Below, in pieces: positions 34,716-43,758 of a DNA stretch of 64,000 nucleotides. The DNA is from Planococcus donghaensis. GTDB taxonomy: Bacteria; Bacillota; Bacilli; Bacillales_A; Planococcaceae. The notes beneath the pieces are model-generated. The model was not told the origin of the DNA. It was given only the letters and a program-made list of their open reading frames with translations, and ran no database searches. Numbering within the stretch: the first letter of the stretch is position 1; each line of letters opens with the position of its first letter. The position numbers and the translations under genes were made by a program. The stretch is taken from positions 3,100,001 through 3,164,000 of the forward strand of contig NZ_CP016543.2 of NCBI RefSeq assembly GCF_001687665.2, read 5' to 3'.

Positions 34716-36059
34716 TTAAAGTCCTGGCAATATTCCCGCAAACAAGTTTAAGATAAACACCGTGATTAAAGCAGTCACGCCTGCAACAAATCCTCCACCT
34801 GTCCATGCTAGTAGAGTTTGTGGAATTGTCAGCTTACCAAAACGGTTAACGACCCAAAAGCCGGAATCGTTTGGCAGTGATAGACCAATACCCCCCGCAC
34901 AAATTGCAAGACCTAGTAGAATTGGCGAAACGCCAAGTTCCCCGACCATTGGTCCAAGAATACTCGATGTCGTAACCAGTGCCACCGTTGCTGAACCAAG
35001 TGAAGCACGCAAAATTTGAGAAAAGATAAATGCTAGTAACAGAACTGGAATGCTCCAACTTTGCATTGTCGCAATCAAGTGATCGCCAATTCCACTGCTG
35101 TTAATAACTGCACCGAACGCACCACCTGCACCGGTGATCAAAATGATCATTCCTGCTGAGTTGATCGCGTCAGAATACAAACGATTGTTTGGAATTGCGA
35201 TGTACGGGCGTAAAAAGATAATGGCTGCGAACACACTGATTAAAAGTGCTACGTTTTTCTCTCCAACAAAACCGAAGAAACTGGCAATTGCGGTACCCGG
35301 CAACAATAGTTGAGAAACTGTATTTGTTAAGATTAAAACGATTGGTAAAGCTAACATCATGAAGCTTAAGCCTGTGCTAATTTCTTTTTTCGGTAAATCT
35401 GCTTTTTCGATGACAATTTCTTCTACTTCTCCTGAATGTTTAATGCGCTTTCCAATAAACATCCCGTATAAGTAACCTCCAACTAACGTAGCTGGAATGG
35501 CGACGATAATGCCGTAGATGATAAAGAGACCAAGTTCTGCCCCTGTATTTTCTGCAACCACCAGTGGCCCTGGAGTTGGAGCAATCATATTATGTGACAC
35601 GATCAAGCCGACACCAAGTGCCGTTACAAAGCTAACGACCGAAATGCCTGTTTTTGTAGCAAGCGAACGAATCAACCCACTTAAAATAACAAATGCGGCG
35701 TCAAAAAATACTGGAATCGAAACAGCTGTACCTGTTAATGCTAGACCTGCGGAAGATCGTTTAATCCCAAATACATTTAAGACAGCTTGTGCAATTTTTT
35801 CAACCGCACCTGATGCACCTAAAAATTGACCAAAAATCACGCCAAGACCAATTAAGATCCCGACACCCGCGAGCGTATTTCCGAATCCTGCTGTAACAGT
35901 CGAAGCGACTTCTTTTAAAGGCATGCCAATAGATAATGCAGTTAAAATAGCGATTGTGATTAACGCGAGAAACGGTTCGATTTTCAGCTTAAGAATTGCA
36001 AAAAACAAAATAGCCAGTGATAGAACAAAAATCAAAATCAACAAATTACCAGTAATCAT
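34716..36059 (-). CDS. GntP-family gluconate/acid-sugar permease
   Basis: A 447-residue proton symporter with about 12-14 membrane helices. It starts with ILIFVLSLAILFFAILKLKIEPFLALI and contains the family stretches GFGNTLAGVGILIGLGVIFGQ and HNMIAPTPGPLVVAE. GntP relatives carry gluconate, D-serine, or C4 acid sugars. The catabolic neighbours point to threonate/erythronate-type acids. It is the last gene of the cluster. A cre site in front of it suggests separate catabolite control. Confidence 0.88.
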   Translation of the reverse strand: MITGNLLILIFVLSLAILFFAILKLKIEPFLALITIAILTALSIGMPLKEVASTVTAGFGNTLAGVGILIGLGVIFGQFLGASGAVEKIAQAVLNVFGIKRSSAGLALTGTAVSIPVFFDAAFVILSGLIRSLATKTGISVVSFVTALGVGLIVSHNMIAPTPGPLVVAENTGAELGLFIIYGIIVAIPATLVGGYLYGMFIGKRIKHSGEVEEIVIEKADLPKKEISTGLSFMMLALPIVLILTNTVSQLLLPGTAIASFFGFVGEKNVALLISVFAAIIFLRPYIAIPNNRLYSDAINSAGMIILITGAGGAFGAVINSSGIGDHLIATMQSWSIPVLLLAFIFSQILRASLGSATVALVTTSSILGPMVGELGVSPILLGLAICAGGIGLSLPNDSGFWVVNRFGKLTIPQTLLAWTGGGFVAGVTALITVFILNLFAGILPGL

Positions 36060-36124
36060 GGAAACCTCTCCCTTTTCAATTCAGTTTTTATGAGGTATAG
36101 CTAGTGAAACTACAGTTAAAAAAA

Positions 36125-36139
36125 TGATAACGGTTTCAT
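36125..36139 (-). promoter_or_regulatory. cre site between the aldolase and gntP genes
   Basis: Minus-strand ATGAAACCGTTATCA matches WTGNAANCGNWNNCW fully. It lies 66-80 nt upstream of the gntP ATG. Confidence 0.7.
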
Positions 36140-36214
36140 TGAATTTAACCCTTATCTTCTGAGGCATGCGCGCTATGGCTTCTGCTCGTGAGAAAAGGAT
36201 TTTCACTCGGGTTG

Positions 36215-37048
36215 TTATTTTTTGAGCACTTGGATAAATTTCGCTATTACCGGCTCTATTGCTTGTTGCATACCTGCCATGACATCTGAGAGATGCATTG
36301 TTTCTTCCTCTTTCAAAACTTGCTTGAGGTAAGAAGTCGCGGCCATCGAGACTTCTGTATTAACATTCACTTTGCAAATTCCTTTTTCAACTGCTCTTTT
36401 CATCACATGTTCTGGCGTCCCAGAACCCCCGTGTAAAACTAACGGGATGCTGACAGACTGTTGAATTTCTTCTAACAGCGCTAAGTTAATATTCGGCTCC
36501 CCTGTATACATGCCGTGAACCGTACCAATCGCGGCTGCCAAAAAATCAACGCCTGTTTCTTCTACAAACTTCTTAGCATCCTGTGGATTGGTCAATGTGC
36601 CATCGCCGTCTTCTTCATCTGAAAACGCACCACGCGCAACTGATCCAATTTCAGCTTCTACACTAACTCCTGCCATATGGGCAATTTTTACGATTTCTTT
36701 TGTGTAGCTTATATTTTTTTCAAGATTGTGTTTAGAACCATCAAACATCACCGAAGTAAATCCACAGTTGATCGCTCGAATAACTGATTTTTTTTGATAA
36801 GCATGATCTAAGTGAAGCGCAATCGGAATGGCCGATTTTTCAGCCAAGACTTTGGTTAAAGCGGCAAAGCCCTCTACGTCTACCGTATCGAAGTATCTTT
36901 CGCCTAACGCAATAATTACTGGATGATTTTCTGCTTCTGCTACGCGAATGACTGCCTGCAAAGTCTCAAGACTGTAAACATTAAAAGCGGCTACGCCGTA
37001 CTGTTCTTTTTGAGCTGTTAAAAGAATATCTTTTGTATTTAGTAACAT
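36215..37048 (-). CDS. Class II fructose-bisphosphate aldolase-family enzyme
   Basis: A 277-residue zinc aldolase of the GatY/KbaY/FbaA group. Zinc-site histidines are visible in ALHLDHAYQ (about residues 78-86), AIGTVHGMY (about 173-181) and LHGGSGTPEHVM (about 204-215), with VEAEIGS between. The family cleaves ketose phosphates to DHAP plus an aldehyde. Beside a C4 acid-sugar kinase it may act on an oxo-tetronate phosphate, where an AraD-like decarboxylating aldolase is more usual. The gene is 52 nt after the kinase gene. Substrate is inferred. Confidence 0.85.
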   Translation of the reverse strand: MLLNTKDILLTAQKEQYGVAAFNVYSLETLQAVIRVAEAENHPVIIALGERYFDTVDVEGFAALTKVLAEKSAIPIALHLDHAYQKKSVIRAINCGFTSVMFDGSKHNLEKNISYTKEIVKIAHMAGVSVEAEIGSVARGAFSDEEDGDGTLTNPQDAKKFVEETGVDFLAAAIGTVHGMYTGEPNINLALLEEIQQSVSIPLVLHGGSGTPEHVMKRAVEKGICKVNVNTEVSMAATSYLKQVLKEEETMHLSDVMAGMQQAIEPVIAKFIQVLKK

Positions 37049-37100
37049 TCACAGTCCACCTTCTCCTTGTATTTGCTTGCCATACGTATGAACATTCAAT

Positions 37101-38540
37101 TTATTGGTGCAATAGTTCAGCTACTTCTTTTAAGGTTGTTTTCGAACCGACATTCCCTGGGAAAATAACATAAGCTAAGCCTGGAAACTTACTTTCACTG
37201 CCAGTCAGCCATACCGGAATTCCTGGCTTGATTTGGCCGGCAACTGTTGCTCGCTTTACGCCAAGTCCATTCGTTCCAATATCACTAGAGGTAATGCCCC
37301 CTTTGGCAATAATAAAGCTCGGTCTTGTTTGAATGTTTTTAACGATACTTGTGACAGCATCCGAAATTTTCACAGACAACAACAACTCTTCTTCTTTTTT
37401 ATCTTCACCAAGATCGAGCCGCTCCCGCTTCGTATATACGGCAACCGTCTTTCCTTTTTGAATCAGTTGTTCGCTTTTTTGAATGACTCGTTGAATTTCG
37501 GTTTCAAACTTCTCTGGATCTAATACTAAATGAACATCGAACTCGATAAATTCTATAAACTTGCATGTTTGCAGTACGTTAAACTGTTCGGTTGTTTTTT
37601 TCACATGGGAGCCAATCATTATTAACCCGCCATTTCCAGAATGATCTTTTACCAATTCGTCTCCTGTTAAAAGCGCTTTGTCTTCAATACCGCCAATAAT
37701 TTTCGTTAATGCGGCAGCACTTCGGAACATAAAATTCTTTCCTGCTTTCATCGCGAGAATAAGAGCGATTACGACAACTTTCACGTCCACATAGTGTGTC
37801 GCATTGACAATTACTTTGTTAAAGTCTTCTACTGCCATAAGCTGCTCTACCAGACGGTCAATTTCGAGACCCCGTATGTCTTCTAAAGAAAGATATGTCG
37901 CATCGGATGCTTTAAAGGCACCAGCTGACTTTTCTTCTGCCCATTCTCCAAGATGCGAAGACGCATAACCAAATGTGCGATCTTTTGCAAATTCGGTTTC
38001 CCCTGCCGGAATTAATTGATCTTCATCTTGCACGTAATGAATATTTTCGATTGTGAAACGTCCGCCTTCTTTGAAAAACGGCATAATCACTTCTCCATCA
38101 AATAGACGATTTGATTGCGCTTCTATCGTATTTTTTAATACTTCTGTTTCAAGCGGATAATGACCACGTAATGTCGAGTCCCCACGACTAATGATCATAT
38201 AGTCTTTTTGTTGTTGCTCCGCCGTTTGAAGAATCGTCTTCGCTATTTCTTCGTGTGCGACTTTTGTTTCCGCAGCTGTAAACCCTCTTGAGTTGGTTAA
38301 GATAAAAAACATCGAGTTTTCTTCAGCAAAACCTGCTTCTATGCTTTCAGCTGTCCAATCTGTGTAAACCGAAATGCCGTGTACGGTTTGAACGCCTGTC
38401 GGATCGTCATCTAGCACAATGATTTTTTTGTTGAAACTTTGCAATTCATTTGCGAGTAGTTGATTTACTTTTTCTTCATCCGGGACGGATGGCAGATGGC
38501 TAAGTGTTTCGGATGCATTTAAAGTTGTAGAATTGGCCAT
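37101..38540 (-). CDS. Four-carbon acid sugar kinase (OtnK/DtnK, DUF1537 family)
   Basis: A 479-residue kinase. The N-terminal substrate domain reads IIVLDDDPTGVQTVHGISVYTDW, the family's DDPTG motif, and ISRGDSTLRGHYP follows. The C-terminal nucleotide domain ends with FIIAKGGITSSDIG, VKRATVAGQIKPGIPVW and VIFPGNVGS. Such enzymes phosphorylate 2- or 3-oxo-tetronates at C4 during threonate/erythronate breakdown. It is about 60 residues longer than typical OtnK, chiefly at the N-terminus. It sits 7 nt after the dehydrogenase gene in one operon. Confidence 0.88.
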   Translation of the reverse strand: MANSTTLNASETLSHLPSVPDEEKVNQLLANELQSFNKKIIVLDDDPTGVQTVHGISVYTDWTAESIEAGFAEENSMFFILTNSRGFTAAETKVAHEEIAKTILQTAEQQQKDYMIISRGDSTLRGHYPLETEVLKNTIEAQSNRLFDGEVIMPFFKEGGRFTIENIHYVQDEDQLIPAGETEFAKDRTFGYASSHLGEWAEEKSAGAFKASDATYLSLEDIRGLEIDRLVEQLMAVEDFNKVIVNATHYVDVKVVVIALILAMKAGKNFMFRSAAALTKIIGGIEDKALLTGDELVKDHSGNGGLIMIGSHVKKTTEQFNVLQTCKFIEFIEFDVHLVLDPEKFETEIQRVIQKSEQLIQKGKTVAVYTKRERLDLGEDKKEEELLLSVKISDAVTSIVKNIQTRPSFIIAKGGITSSDIGTNGLGVKRATVAGQIKPGIPVWLTGSESKFPGLAYVIFPGNVGSKTTLKEVAELLHQ

Positions 38541-38547
38541 GATCAGG

Positions 38548-39438
38548 TTACCCCCTTTTTACTTCAACGTTTGCCAATTTTTCGTAGTATTGAATGATGC
38601 CGCCATGATCATCGCCAGCTTTTCCATCTACTTTTAATGCATGAAAAATTTCAAGCAATTGGCTCGTAAGTGGTAAAGGCACGCCAATATCATGTGCTGT
38701 TTCCATTACGTTTGTAATATCTTTTAAGTTGATGTCAATTCGTCCACCTGCTACGAAGTTGCGATCTAATATTAAAGGCACTTTCGCATCTAGTACCGCA
38801 CTTCCAGCAAGTCCGCCTCGAATTGCTTGATACATTTTTTCAATATCAATGCCTGCTTTTGCAGCAAGAATAAGGGCTTCAGACATTGCTGCGATGTTTA
38901 GGTTTACGATAATTTGATTTGCCAATTTGGCTGTGACACCGCTTCCACTTTTGCCAACGAGTGTAATGTCTGAACCTACCGCTTGCAGTACGGGTTTCAC
39001 GGATTCGAATACCGTTTCTTTACCGCCTACCATAATCGATAGCGTGCCATCGATTGCTTTTGGCTCTCCACCACTTACCGGAGCATCTAGCATTTCGACG
39101 CCTCGTTTTGCAGCCTCGTTAGAAATTTCAACCGAAGCCACAGGAGAAATGGAACTCATATCTATAATGACAAGTCCTTCTTTTGCCGTTTTCAAAATGC
39201 CATTTTCCCCAGTCACTACTTGTTTCACATGCTGAGAAGCTGGCAACATCGTAATAATTACCTTACACACAGATCCCATTTCCTGCGGCGTACCTGCTGT
39301 TGCTCCAGCTTCTACTAGTGCATTTACACTTTCTGTATTGAGATCATTTACCATTACCTTGTATCCTGCTTTAAGTAGGTTCAGTGACATCGGCTTCCCC
39401 ATTATTCCTAAACCAATAACTCCAATAGTCTGTGCCAT
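38548..39438 (-). CDS. 3-hydroxyacid dehydrogenase family enzyme (GarR/LtnD-like)
   Basis: A 296-residue NAD(P)-dependent dehydrogenase. The Rossmann loop is IGVIGLGIMGKPMSLNLLKAG (about residues 4-24). The substrate motif DAPVSGGEPKAIDGTLSIMVGG lies at about 117-138, and catalytic Lys in GVTAKLANQ near 171. GarR reduces tartronate semialdehyde; LtnD oxidises L-threonate in the kinase-linked pathway. The neighbouring OtnK-type kinase favours the second role. It is the first gene of the operon, behind a cre and GntR-type operators. Confidence 0.88.
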   Translation of the reverse strand: MAQTIGVIGLGIMGKPMSLNLLKAGYKVMVNDLNTESVNALVEAGATAGTPQEMGSVCKVIITMLPASQHVKQVVTGENGILKTAKEGLVIIDMSSISPVASVEISNEAAKRGVEMLDAPVSGGEPKAIDGTLSIMVGGKETVFESVKPVLQAVGSDITLVGKSGSGVTAKLANQIIVNLNIAAMSEALILAAKAGIDIEKMYQAIRGGLAGSAVLDAKVPLILDRNFVAGGRIDINLKDITNVMETAHDIGVPLPLTSQLLEIFHALKVDGKAGDDHGGIIQYYEKLANVEVKRG

Positions 39439-39475
39439 TTCAATTTCCCCTTTCAGTCTTTAAATAGATTTCTTT

Positions 39476-39557
39476 AGATAGCGCTTTCATAACTCTTAAA
39501 ATGAATTGTACACACAATTTTATATTTTGTATACATTTTATTTTAAATTGTATACAA
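39476..39557. promoter_or_regulatory. Divergent control region with cre and three GntR-type operators
   Basis: A cre (minus-strand ATGAAAGCGCTATCT, 39476-39490) matches the consensus fully. Operator-like palindromes follow: AATTGTACACACAATT (39504-39519), TTTTGTATACATTTT (about 39525-39539) and TTGTATACAA (39548-39557). The shared core TTGTATACAA fits a FadR/VanR-type GntR regulator. They lie between the dehydrogenase operon and the divergent regulator gene. Confidence 0.75.
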
Positions 39558-39633
39558 AATCTCCGCCCTTTTAAATTTTGGTTATTAAACTTATACTTTA
39601 AAATAAGACAACTTACTTTAGGAGACGATTAGA

Positions 39634-40251
39634 TTGACAAAAAAACCAACACAACTTGCTTACGTCCATGCTTATGAATATATACGGGATCGAATTTTAA
39701 GTGGAGAGCTCGAGCGCGGAACAAAGTTGGTTGAGGAACGGCTAGCGGAAGAGATGGGCATTAGCCGTACGCCGGTGCGAGATTCTATACGGAAGCTTGA
39801 ACAAGAAGGTTTGATCAAACAAAAATGTGTTGTAAATCCTAGCGATATGGATCTTCGCCACGTCTTTCAAGTTCGTACGTTACTAGAAGGTTTTGCGGCG
39901 AACTATTGTGCTACTTATATAACAGATGAGGCATTGGCTAAACTGAAAAACTGTGTAGACATCGGTCGAACAGGTACAATCGAAGAAGTCATGGCGGCAA
40001 ATAAAGAATTTCATGAAATCATTGTAGGCGCTACCAACAACCCTGTAATGATTGATATATTTGACCGCATGCAGTCGATTATTTACTTGTTCCGAAAAAC
40101 AGTAGTCCTTCACAAGCGTCCACTATTAATCGAAGAACATCATGATATTTATGAGGCTATCCGACAACACCATGCGGATGAAGCAGAGCGGTTGATGAAA
40201 GAACACCTGCAACTCGATTTGGAGTTTTGTCTAAATCGAATGAAAGGCTAA
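39634..40251 (+). CDS. GntR-family regulator (FadR/FCD subfamily) of the C4 acid-sugar operon
   Basis: A 205-residue regulator. The winged helix-turn-helix is YIRDRILSGELERGTKLVEE..AEEMGISRTPVRDSIRKLEQEGLI (about residues 16-62). The C-terminal FCD domain carries metal-ligand candidates EFHEII (about 127) and EEHHDIYEAI (about 168). It starts at TTG with AGGAGACG upstream. It is transcribed divergently from the operon it presumably represses, with palindromes in between. Confidence 0.88.
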   Translation: MTKKPTQLAYVHAYEYIRDRILSGELERGTKLVEERLAEEMGISRTPVRDSIRKLEQEGLIKQKCVVNPSDMDLRHVFQVRTLLEGFAANYCATYITDEALAKLKNCVDIGRTGTIEEVMAANKEFHEIIVGATNNPVMIDIFDRMQSIIYLFRKTVVLHKRPLLIEEHHDIYEAIRQHHADEAERLMKEHLQLDLEFCLNRMKG

Positions 40252-40270
40252 CAGATTTGTTAGACGCATG

Positions 40271-40314
40271 AAAAAAGAGCATGGCTTGAGTGAATTCAAG
40301 CCATGCTCTTTTTT
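40271..40314. terminator. Strong bidirectional terminator after the GntR gene
   Basis: AAAAAAGAGCATGGCTTGA and TTCAAGCCATGCTCTTTTTT pair almost perfectly. Confidence 0.88.
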
Positions 40315-40369
40315 GCGTATTTTTTGTTCATTTAGTGATTATGAAGACTTTTGCTATGAATTTTGGAGA

Positions 40370-40546
40370 GAATCCTTTTGAAATCACTGCTTTTCGCATG
40401 CTTAGCTCGTGTTATTTCCAGTTAATTGGACATACTGTCGGGTTTAGTAGAAATACTGTCCATTTCACAGCAAATACTGTCCAAATGAGGCTAAATACTG
40501 TCCAAATGAGGCTAAATACTGTCCAAATCACGCTATTTACTAGCGA
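40370..40546 (+). repeat. Dispersed intergenic element with 21-bp tandem repeats, copy 2
   Basis: Five units start at 40432, 40453, 40474, 40495 and 40516, then the closing TTACTAGCGA at 40537. Units 3 and 4 are nearly identical (CCAAATGAGGCTAA), a sign of recent unit duplication. The left flank (GAATCCTTTTGAAATC) matches copy 3. Confidence 0.8.
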
Positions 40547-40552
40547 AAAATA

Positions 40553-40598
40553 AAACCAGCCACAAAATCGCTTCAAAAGAGACGGTGTGGCTGGTTTT
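40553..40598 (-). terminator. GCCACA-type terminator after the TspO-like gene
   Basis: AAACCAGCCACA and TGTGGCTGGTTT pair around a variable loop; it is related to the hairpins at 32026 and 34641. Confidence 0.8.
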
Positions 40599-40610
40599 AT
40601 TTAACTACAT

Positions 40611-41420
40611 TTAGTGATTGGTTTTCGGAAAAAGCCCTTTATCATTTTTAACAAATGTCCACGCACTGGCACTTAGCAATAAGACGATCCCGCCGACTAA
40701 CACGGCTTGAATCGTTGTTGCCATCGTTGCGTCTAAGACCCCGCTTGCATATGCGCTATAGATGCCAAAGAAAGCCCAGGCGATAGGAAGCGGGAATGCG
40801 GCGTTTTTGTATAGCGCTAAGTAGAAAAATGCAAATCCAATGGCGACAAACAAGATGACCATTGTCCAAATTGAATCAGATAGTCCAAAGCCACCCCACT
40901 CTTGCTGCACTAAAAATAACGATGTGTTGACGATTGAGGCAATGAAAACCCATGAGCTGTAGAGTGTAAAACTGATGCCTGCTAATGTACTTGGAAATTG
41001 AGAACGATTGTTGGTGATTCGTTTGACGATCAAAATTAACGAGAACAGCAATCCCAAAATCAGTAGCGTGGAAAGCCCGAGTAATTCGTATGAGAACACG
41101 ATAATCCACGCCATATTAAATATAGCGCTGGCGATAAACAAAGGCGATACCAATCGAATGAGCTTACCGACGCGTTGATCTTTTCGTTTAATAAAGAAAT
41201 AAATTAACGTTGCCAGCAGCAGCGTGTAGATCACGCCCCAAATTGAAAACGTGAACGGCGCTGGTGAGATGAGTGTCATGTATTTGTCTGACAGGTCTTT
41301 TTGACTCATGCCATTAAAAAATCCCGATGACCCGAGATAGTTTACCCCTAAGGTTAGGAAGTAAAAAACTAAATTCAAGATGGAGAAAAACTTTGTTTGC
41401 TTGCGTGTTTTATCGTCCAT
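40611..41420 (-). CDS. TspO/MBR-related tryptophan-rich membrane protein
   Basis: A 269-residue protein with about seven to eight membrane helices. The motif SPAPFTFSIWGVIY (about residues 52-65) is typical of TspO/MBR-related proteins, which sense or bind porphyrins and other hydrophobic ligands. It is longer than classical TspO (about 160 residues) and belongs to the extended form found in Bacillota. CAGGAGGCG precedes the ATG. The function in this group is not established. It is monocistronic, with a GCCACA hairpin terminator. Confidence 0.75.
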   Translation of the reverse strand: MDDKTRKQTKFFSILNLVFYFLTLGVNYLGSSGFFNGMSQKDLSDKYMTLISPAPFTFSIWGVIYTLLLATLIYFFIKRKDQRVGKLIRLVSPLFIASAIFNMAWIIVFSYELLGLSTLLILGLLFSLILIVKRITNNRSQFPSTLAGISFTLYSSWVFIASIVNTSLFLVQQEWGGFGLSDSIWTMVILFVAIGFAFFYLALYKNAAFPLPIAWAFFGIYSAYASGVLDATMATTIQAVLVGGIVLLLSASAWTFVKNDKGLFPKTNH

Positions 41421-41524
41421 TAGGATTGCGCCTCCTGATTTTTAGTTTTCAAAATGCATCGCTTTAATAAGTTTTCCCTTATGTATGCTCTACTAAACAA
41501 AACCTCGATTCTAGCCCCTCTGTT

Positions 41525-41827
41525 TTAAGTTGGCATTTGATCATCATTCGACAGTTTCGTCATAAATGGATACAGTCCTAAAAACACAATCATTAACGCG
41601 GCCGCAAGCAAGAAAATGCCCCACCCATCGAGGTCTAAAATTAGCGTCAGTGCAATAATGAGTAAAGTAGGAATGTAACTGAAAATGGCAGTTAGTTTTC
41701 TTGATTTTGGTTTAAGGTATTGAGTTTTTTCGCAATAAGGACATTTGGCTTTATTGGTAAACTTCATTGTATTTTTCACTACTGTTTTCCACGGCCATTT
41801 TTGACCACAATTTTCACAGTTCGGCAT
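41525..41827 (-). CDS. Small membrane protein with N-terminal zinc ribbon (TIGR04104-like)
   Basis: A 100-residue protein starting MPNCENCGQKWPWK. The two pairs CENC and CPYC, 21 residues apart, match the cxxc_20_cxxc family. Two membrane helices follow (about residues 48-66 and 70-90). AAGGAGCG before the ATG at 41827 sets the start; a longer frame overlaps the upstream gene too deeply. It overlaps the upstream membrane protein gene by 14 nt, so the two are co-translated. Function unknown. Confidence 0.75.
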   Translation of the reverse strand: MPNCENCGQKWPWKTVVKNTMKFTNKAKCPYCEKTQYLKPKSRKLTAIFSYIPTLLIIALTLILDLDGWGIFLLAAALMIVFLGLYPFMTKLSNDDQMPT

Positions 41828-42107
41828 GATTTCGCTCCTTATTTGATTGATTTTCCTTATGATCTGTTTGCGTATAGCGAATAAAGTAAGCACCGGTAAT
41901 TAACAATGCCACGGTTAGCACCATAGTGAACACACCAAGTAAGTCGAACCAGTAGCCAACTAAGTTAACACCACTAATTAGAAAAAAACACATTGCGGTT
42001 ACTCTACTTTGGGGATCTGTATTGGATGTTTTTTTCGCTTTTATGATTTTATTGATTGAGATGCCTAATGCTACAATTGCTAGTAACGTAAAGACGATTG
42101 GCCACAA
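41814..42107 (-). CDS. Small membrane protein, first gene of a two-gene unit
   Basis: A 97-residue protein with three predicted helices, starting LWPIVFTLLAIVALGIS. I place the start at the TTG at 42107 because AAGGGGGG lies 7 nt upstream. The longer frame to 42191 would run into the dispersed repeat element on its antisense strand and is not credible. No family recognised. It overlaps the zinc-ribbon membrane protein gene. Confidence 0.6.
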   Translation of the reverse strand: MWPIVFTLLAIVALGISINKIIKAKKTSNTDPQSRVTAMCFFLISGVNLVGYWFDLLGVFTMVLTVALLITGAYFIRYTQTDHKENQSNKERNHAEL

Positions 42108-42125
42108 AACAGCGCCCCCCTTATT

Positions 42126-42356
42126 TCTTATACCAGTATTTACGAGTTGAATACGGAGAAGTTTCGGTTTTTTAAGGATTTTACTTCGCATATGTGGGTG
42201 AATCTTCTTTGAAATCGACGCTTTTTGCTTATGGTCCGCCGTCTATTTCCAGTTATTTGGATATACTGTCCAATTTAGTGGAAATACTGTCCGATTCGCA
42301 TCAAATACTGTCCAAATGGGACCGAATACTGTCCGATTCGTGGCATTTACTAGCGA
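42126..42356 (+). repeat. Dispersed intergenic element with 21-bp tandem repeats, copy 3
   Basis: Four exact 21-base units start at 42263, 42284, 42305 and 42326, then TTACTAGCGA at 42347. The left part (CCAGTATTTACGAGTTGAATA) matches copy 1, and the segment just before the repeats (TTCCAGTTATTTGGAT) matches copies 2 and 4. It lies immediately upstream of the 42107 start, in the opposite direction. Confidence 0.8.
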
Positions 42357-42411
42357 ACGACGCTTTTTAAGCAATTAATATAAAGTAATAGCTCGATATT
42401 CTTGGAAACGT

Positions 42412-42452
42412 AAAAAAGACTGCCAGCTTTAAATAGCCTGGCAGTCTTTTTG
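42412..42452. terminator. Intrinsic terminator after the aldo/keto reductase gene
   Basis: AAAAAAGACTGCCAG and CTGGCAGTCTTTTT around TTTAAATAGC, 77 nt past the reductase stop on the minus strand. Confidence 0.8.
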
Positions 42453-42528
42453 GGGTACTCATTATAATACATGAATTCCCTAGTCTCTTCTTTATTAAAC
42501 CATTTTTTTATTTTATTGAATGAATCGA

Positions 42529-43599
42529 CTAGTCATCGATGCCCATCGATTGTTTATACCCGGTTAAATATGTTTTTTCAGATGCACTGCCCATGTCAAA
42601 CGAGTTCATGGCGCGGTGCCAGTTCGGATACAGCGGCGCTGGTCGCGCGACCGATTCAATCTGGTCGTGCTCTTCTTTTGTTAACTCGATTTCAAAAGAA
42701 GCGATGTTTTCTTTTAGCTGCTCTTCGTTGCGTGCCGCGATAACTATCGGACCGACATTTGGCCGGTCTCGTACCCATGCATAAGCGATTTGCGGCACTG
42801 ACGCATTGTGGTTGGCTGCGACTCTTTCTAACGCATCAATTACTTGGTAAAGTCTCTCCTGATCTTGTACCCATGGCTCTGGCCATCCAGCTCCTTGGCG
42901 TGTATTCGCCGGTGCTTGTTTGTTGCGGCCGATTTTGCCGTTTAGCAGCCCTTCTCCGAGCGGACTCCAAATCATTGAGCCAATGCCGAGCTCACTGCCT
43001 GCAGGAAGTAGTTCATATTCCGCTTCTCTGGCTTCTGGTGTGTAATAGATTTGTTGCGTAATCGGTGGAATAAAACCAGATTGCTCAGCGACCGTGAACG
43101 TTCGGGCCAATGCCCAGCCGCTATAATTTGAGACACCCCAATGGCGGATTTTACCGGATTTGACGAGGCTCGTCATCGTTTCGACTGTTTCCTCAACCGG
43201 TGTCTGCCCGTCCCATAAATGAACAAAATAGACGTCGAGGTAATCTGTGCCTAAACGTTCCAGTGATTGGTCAATGGAGGTTAAGATATTGCTTCTCGAA
43301 GCTCCCCTAGCGTTAGGATTTTCACCTAATGGAAATCCGGTTTTCGAAGTTAGCAATAGCTCGTCACGGCGTCCTTTAATAGCCGCACCCAATACACGTT
43401 CTGCATCGCCTTTTGAGTACAAATTGGCAGTATCAAACATGTTGATGCCAGCTTCAAGTGACATGTCTACCATGCGTCGAGCTGTGTCTTCATCAATGTT
43501 CCCTGCAGCGTTAAAACCATTCGTTCCACTAAAAGGAACTGTTCCGAGTATGTACTTTGGAACCCGCAAACCTGAGTTTCCTAAATAGATATAATCCAT
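42529..43599 (-). CDS. Aldo/keto reductase
   Basis: A 356-residue TIM-barrel NADPH reductase related to the YhdN/voltage-channel beta-like group. The catalytic tetrad is visible: Asp and Tyr in FDTANLYSKG (about residues 55-64), Lys in LLTSKTG (about 85) and His in YFVHLWDG (about 129). The cofactor region VGPIVIAARNEEQL lies near 285. AGAAGGAGG precedes the ATG. It is transcribed divergently from the alpha/beta hydrolase. The substrate is unknown; relatives reduce aldehydes such as methylglyoxal. Confidence 0.88.
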   Translation of the reverse strand: MDYIYLGNSGLRVPKYILGTVPFSGTNGFNAAGNIDEDTARRMVDMSLEAGINMFDTANLYSKGDAERVLGAAIKGRRDELLLTSKTGFPLGENPNARGASRSNILTSIDQSLERLGTDYLDVYFVHLWDGQTPVEETVETMTSLVKSGKIRHWGVSNYSGWALARTFTVAEQSGFIPPITQQIYYTPEAREAEYELLPAGSELGIGSMIWSPLGEGLLNGKIGRNKQAPANTRQGAGWPEPWVQDQERLYQVIDALERVAANHNASVPQIAYAWVRDRPNVGPIVIAARNEEQLKENIASFEIELTKEEHDQIESVARPAPLYPNWHRAMNSFDMGSASEKTYLTGYKQSMGIDD

Positions 43600-43758
43600 A
43601 ATTGCCTCCTTCTGAATATGTATTTTCTACTAATTAGATTCCCCCGACCATCTCCAGCTAAACTGAAAAGACAAGCTTTCCATTTCCAGTTGTTTACTTT
43701 AATTCGACAACGGGAAGTTCTACACTAATACCGTTTTACATTAAAGGAGGAGAACTAG

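Noticed and set aside
40290-40553. Plus-strand open frame with NTVQMRL heptads
   Set aside because: It is a translation of the 21-bp repeat element, open only because 21 is a multiple of three. No ribosome site is present and conservation follows nucleotides, not codons.
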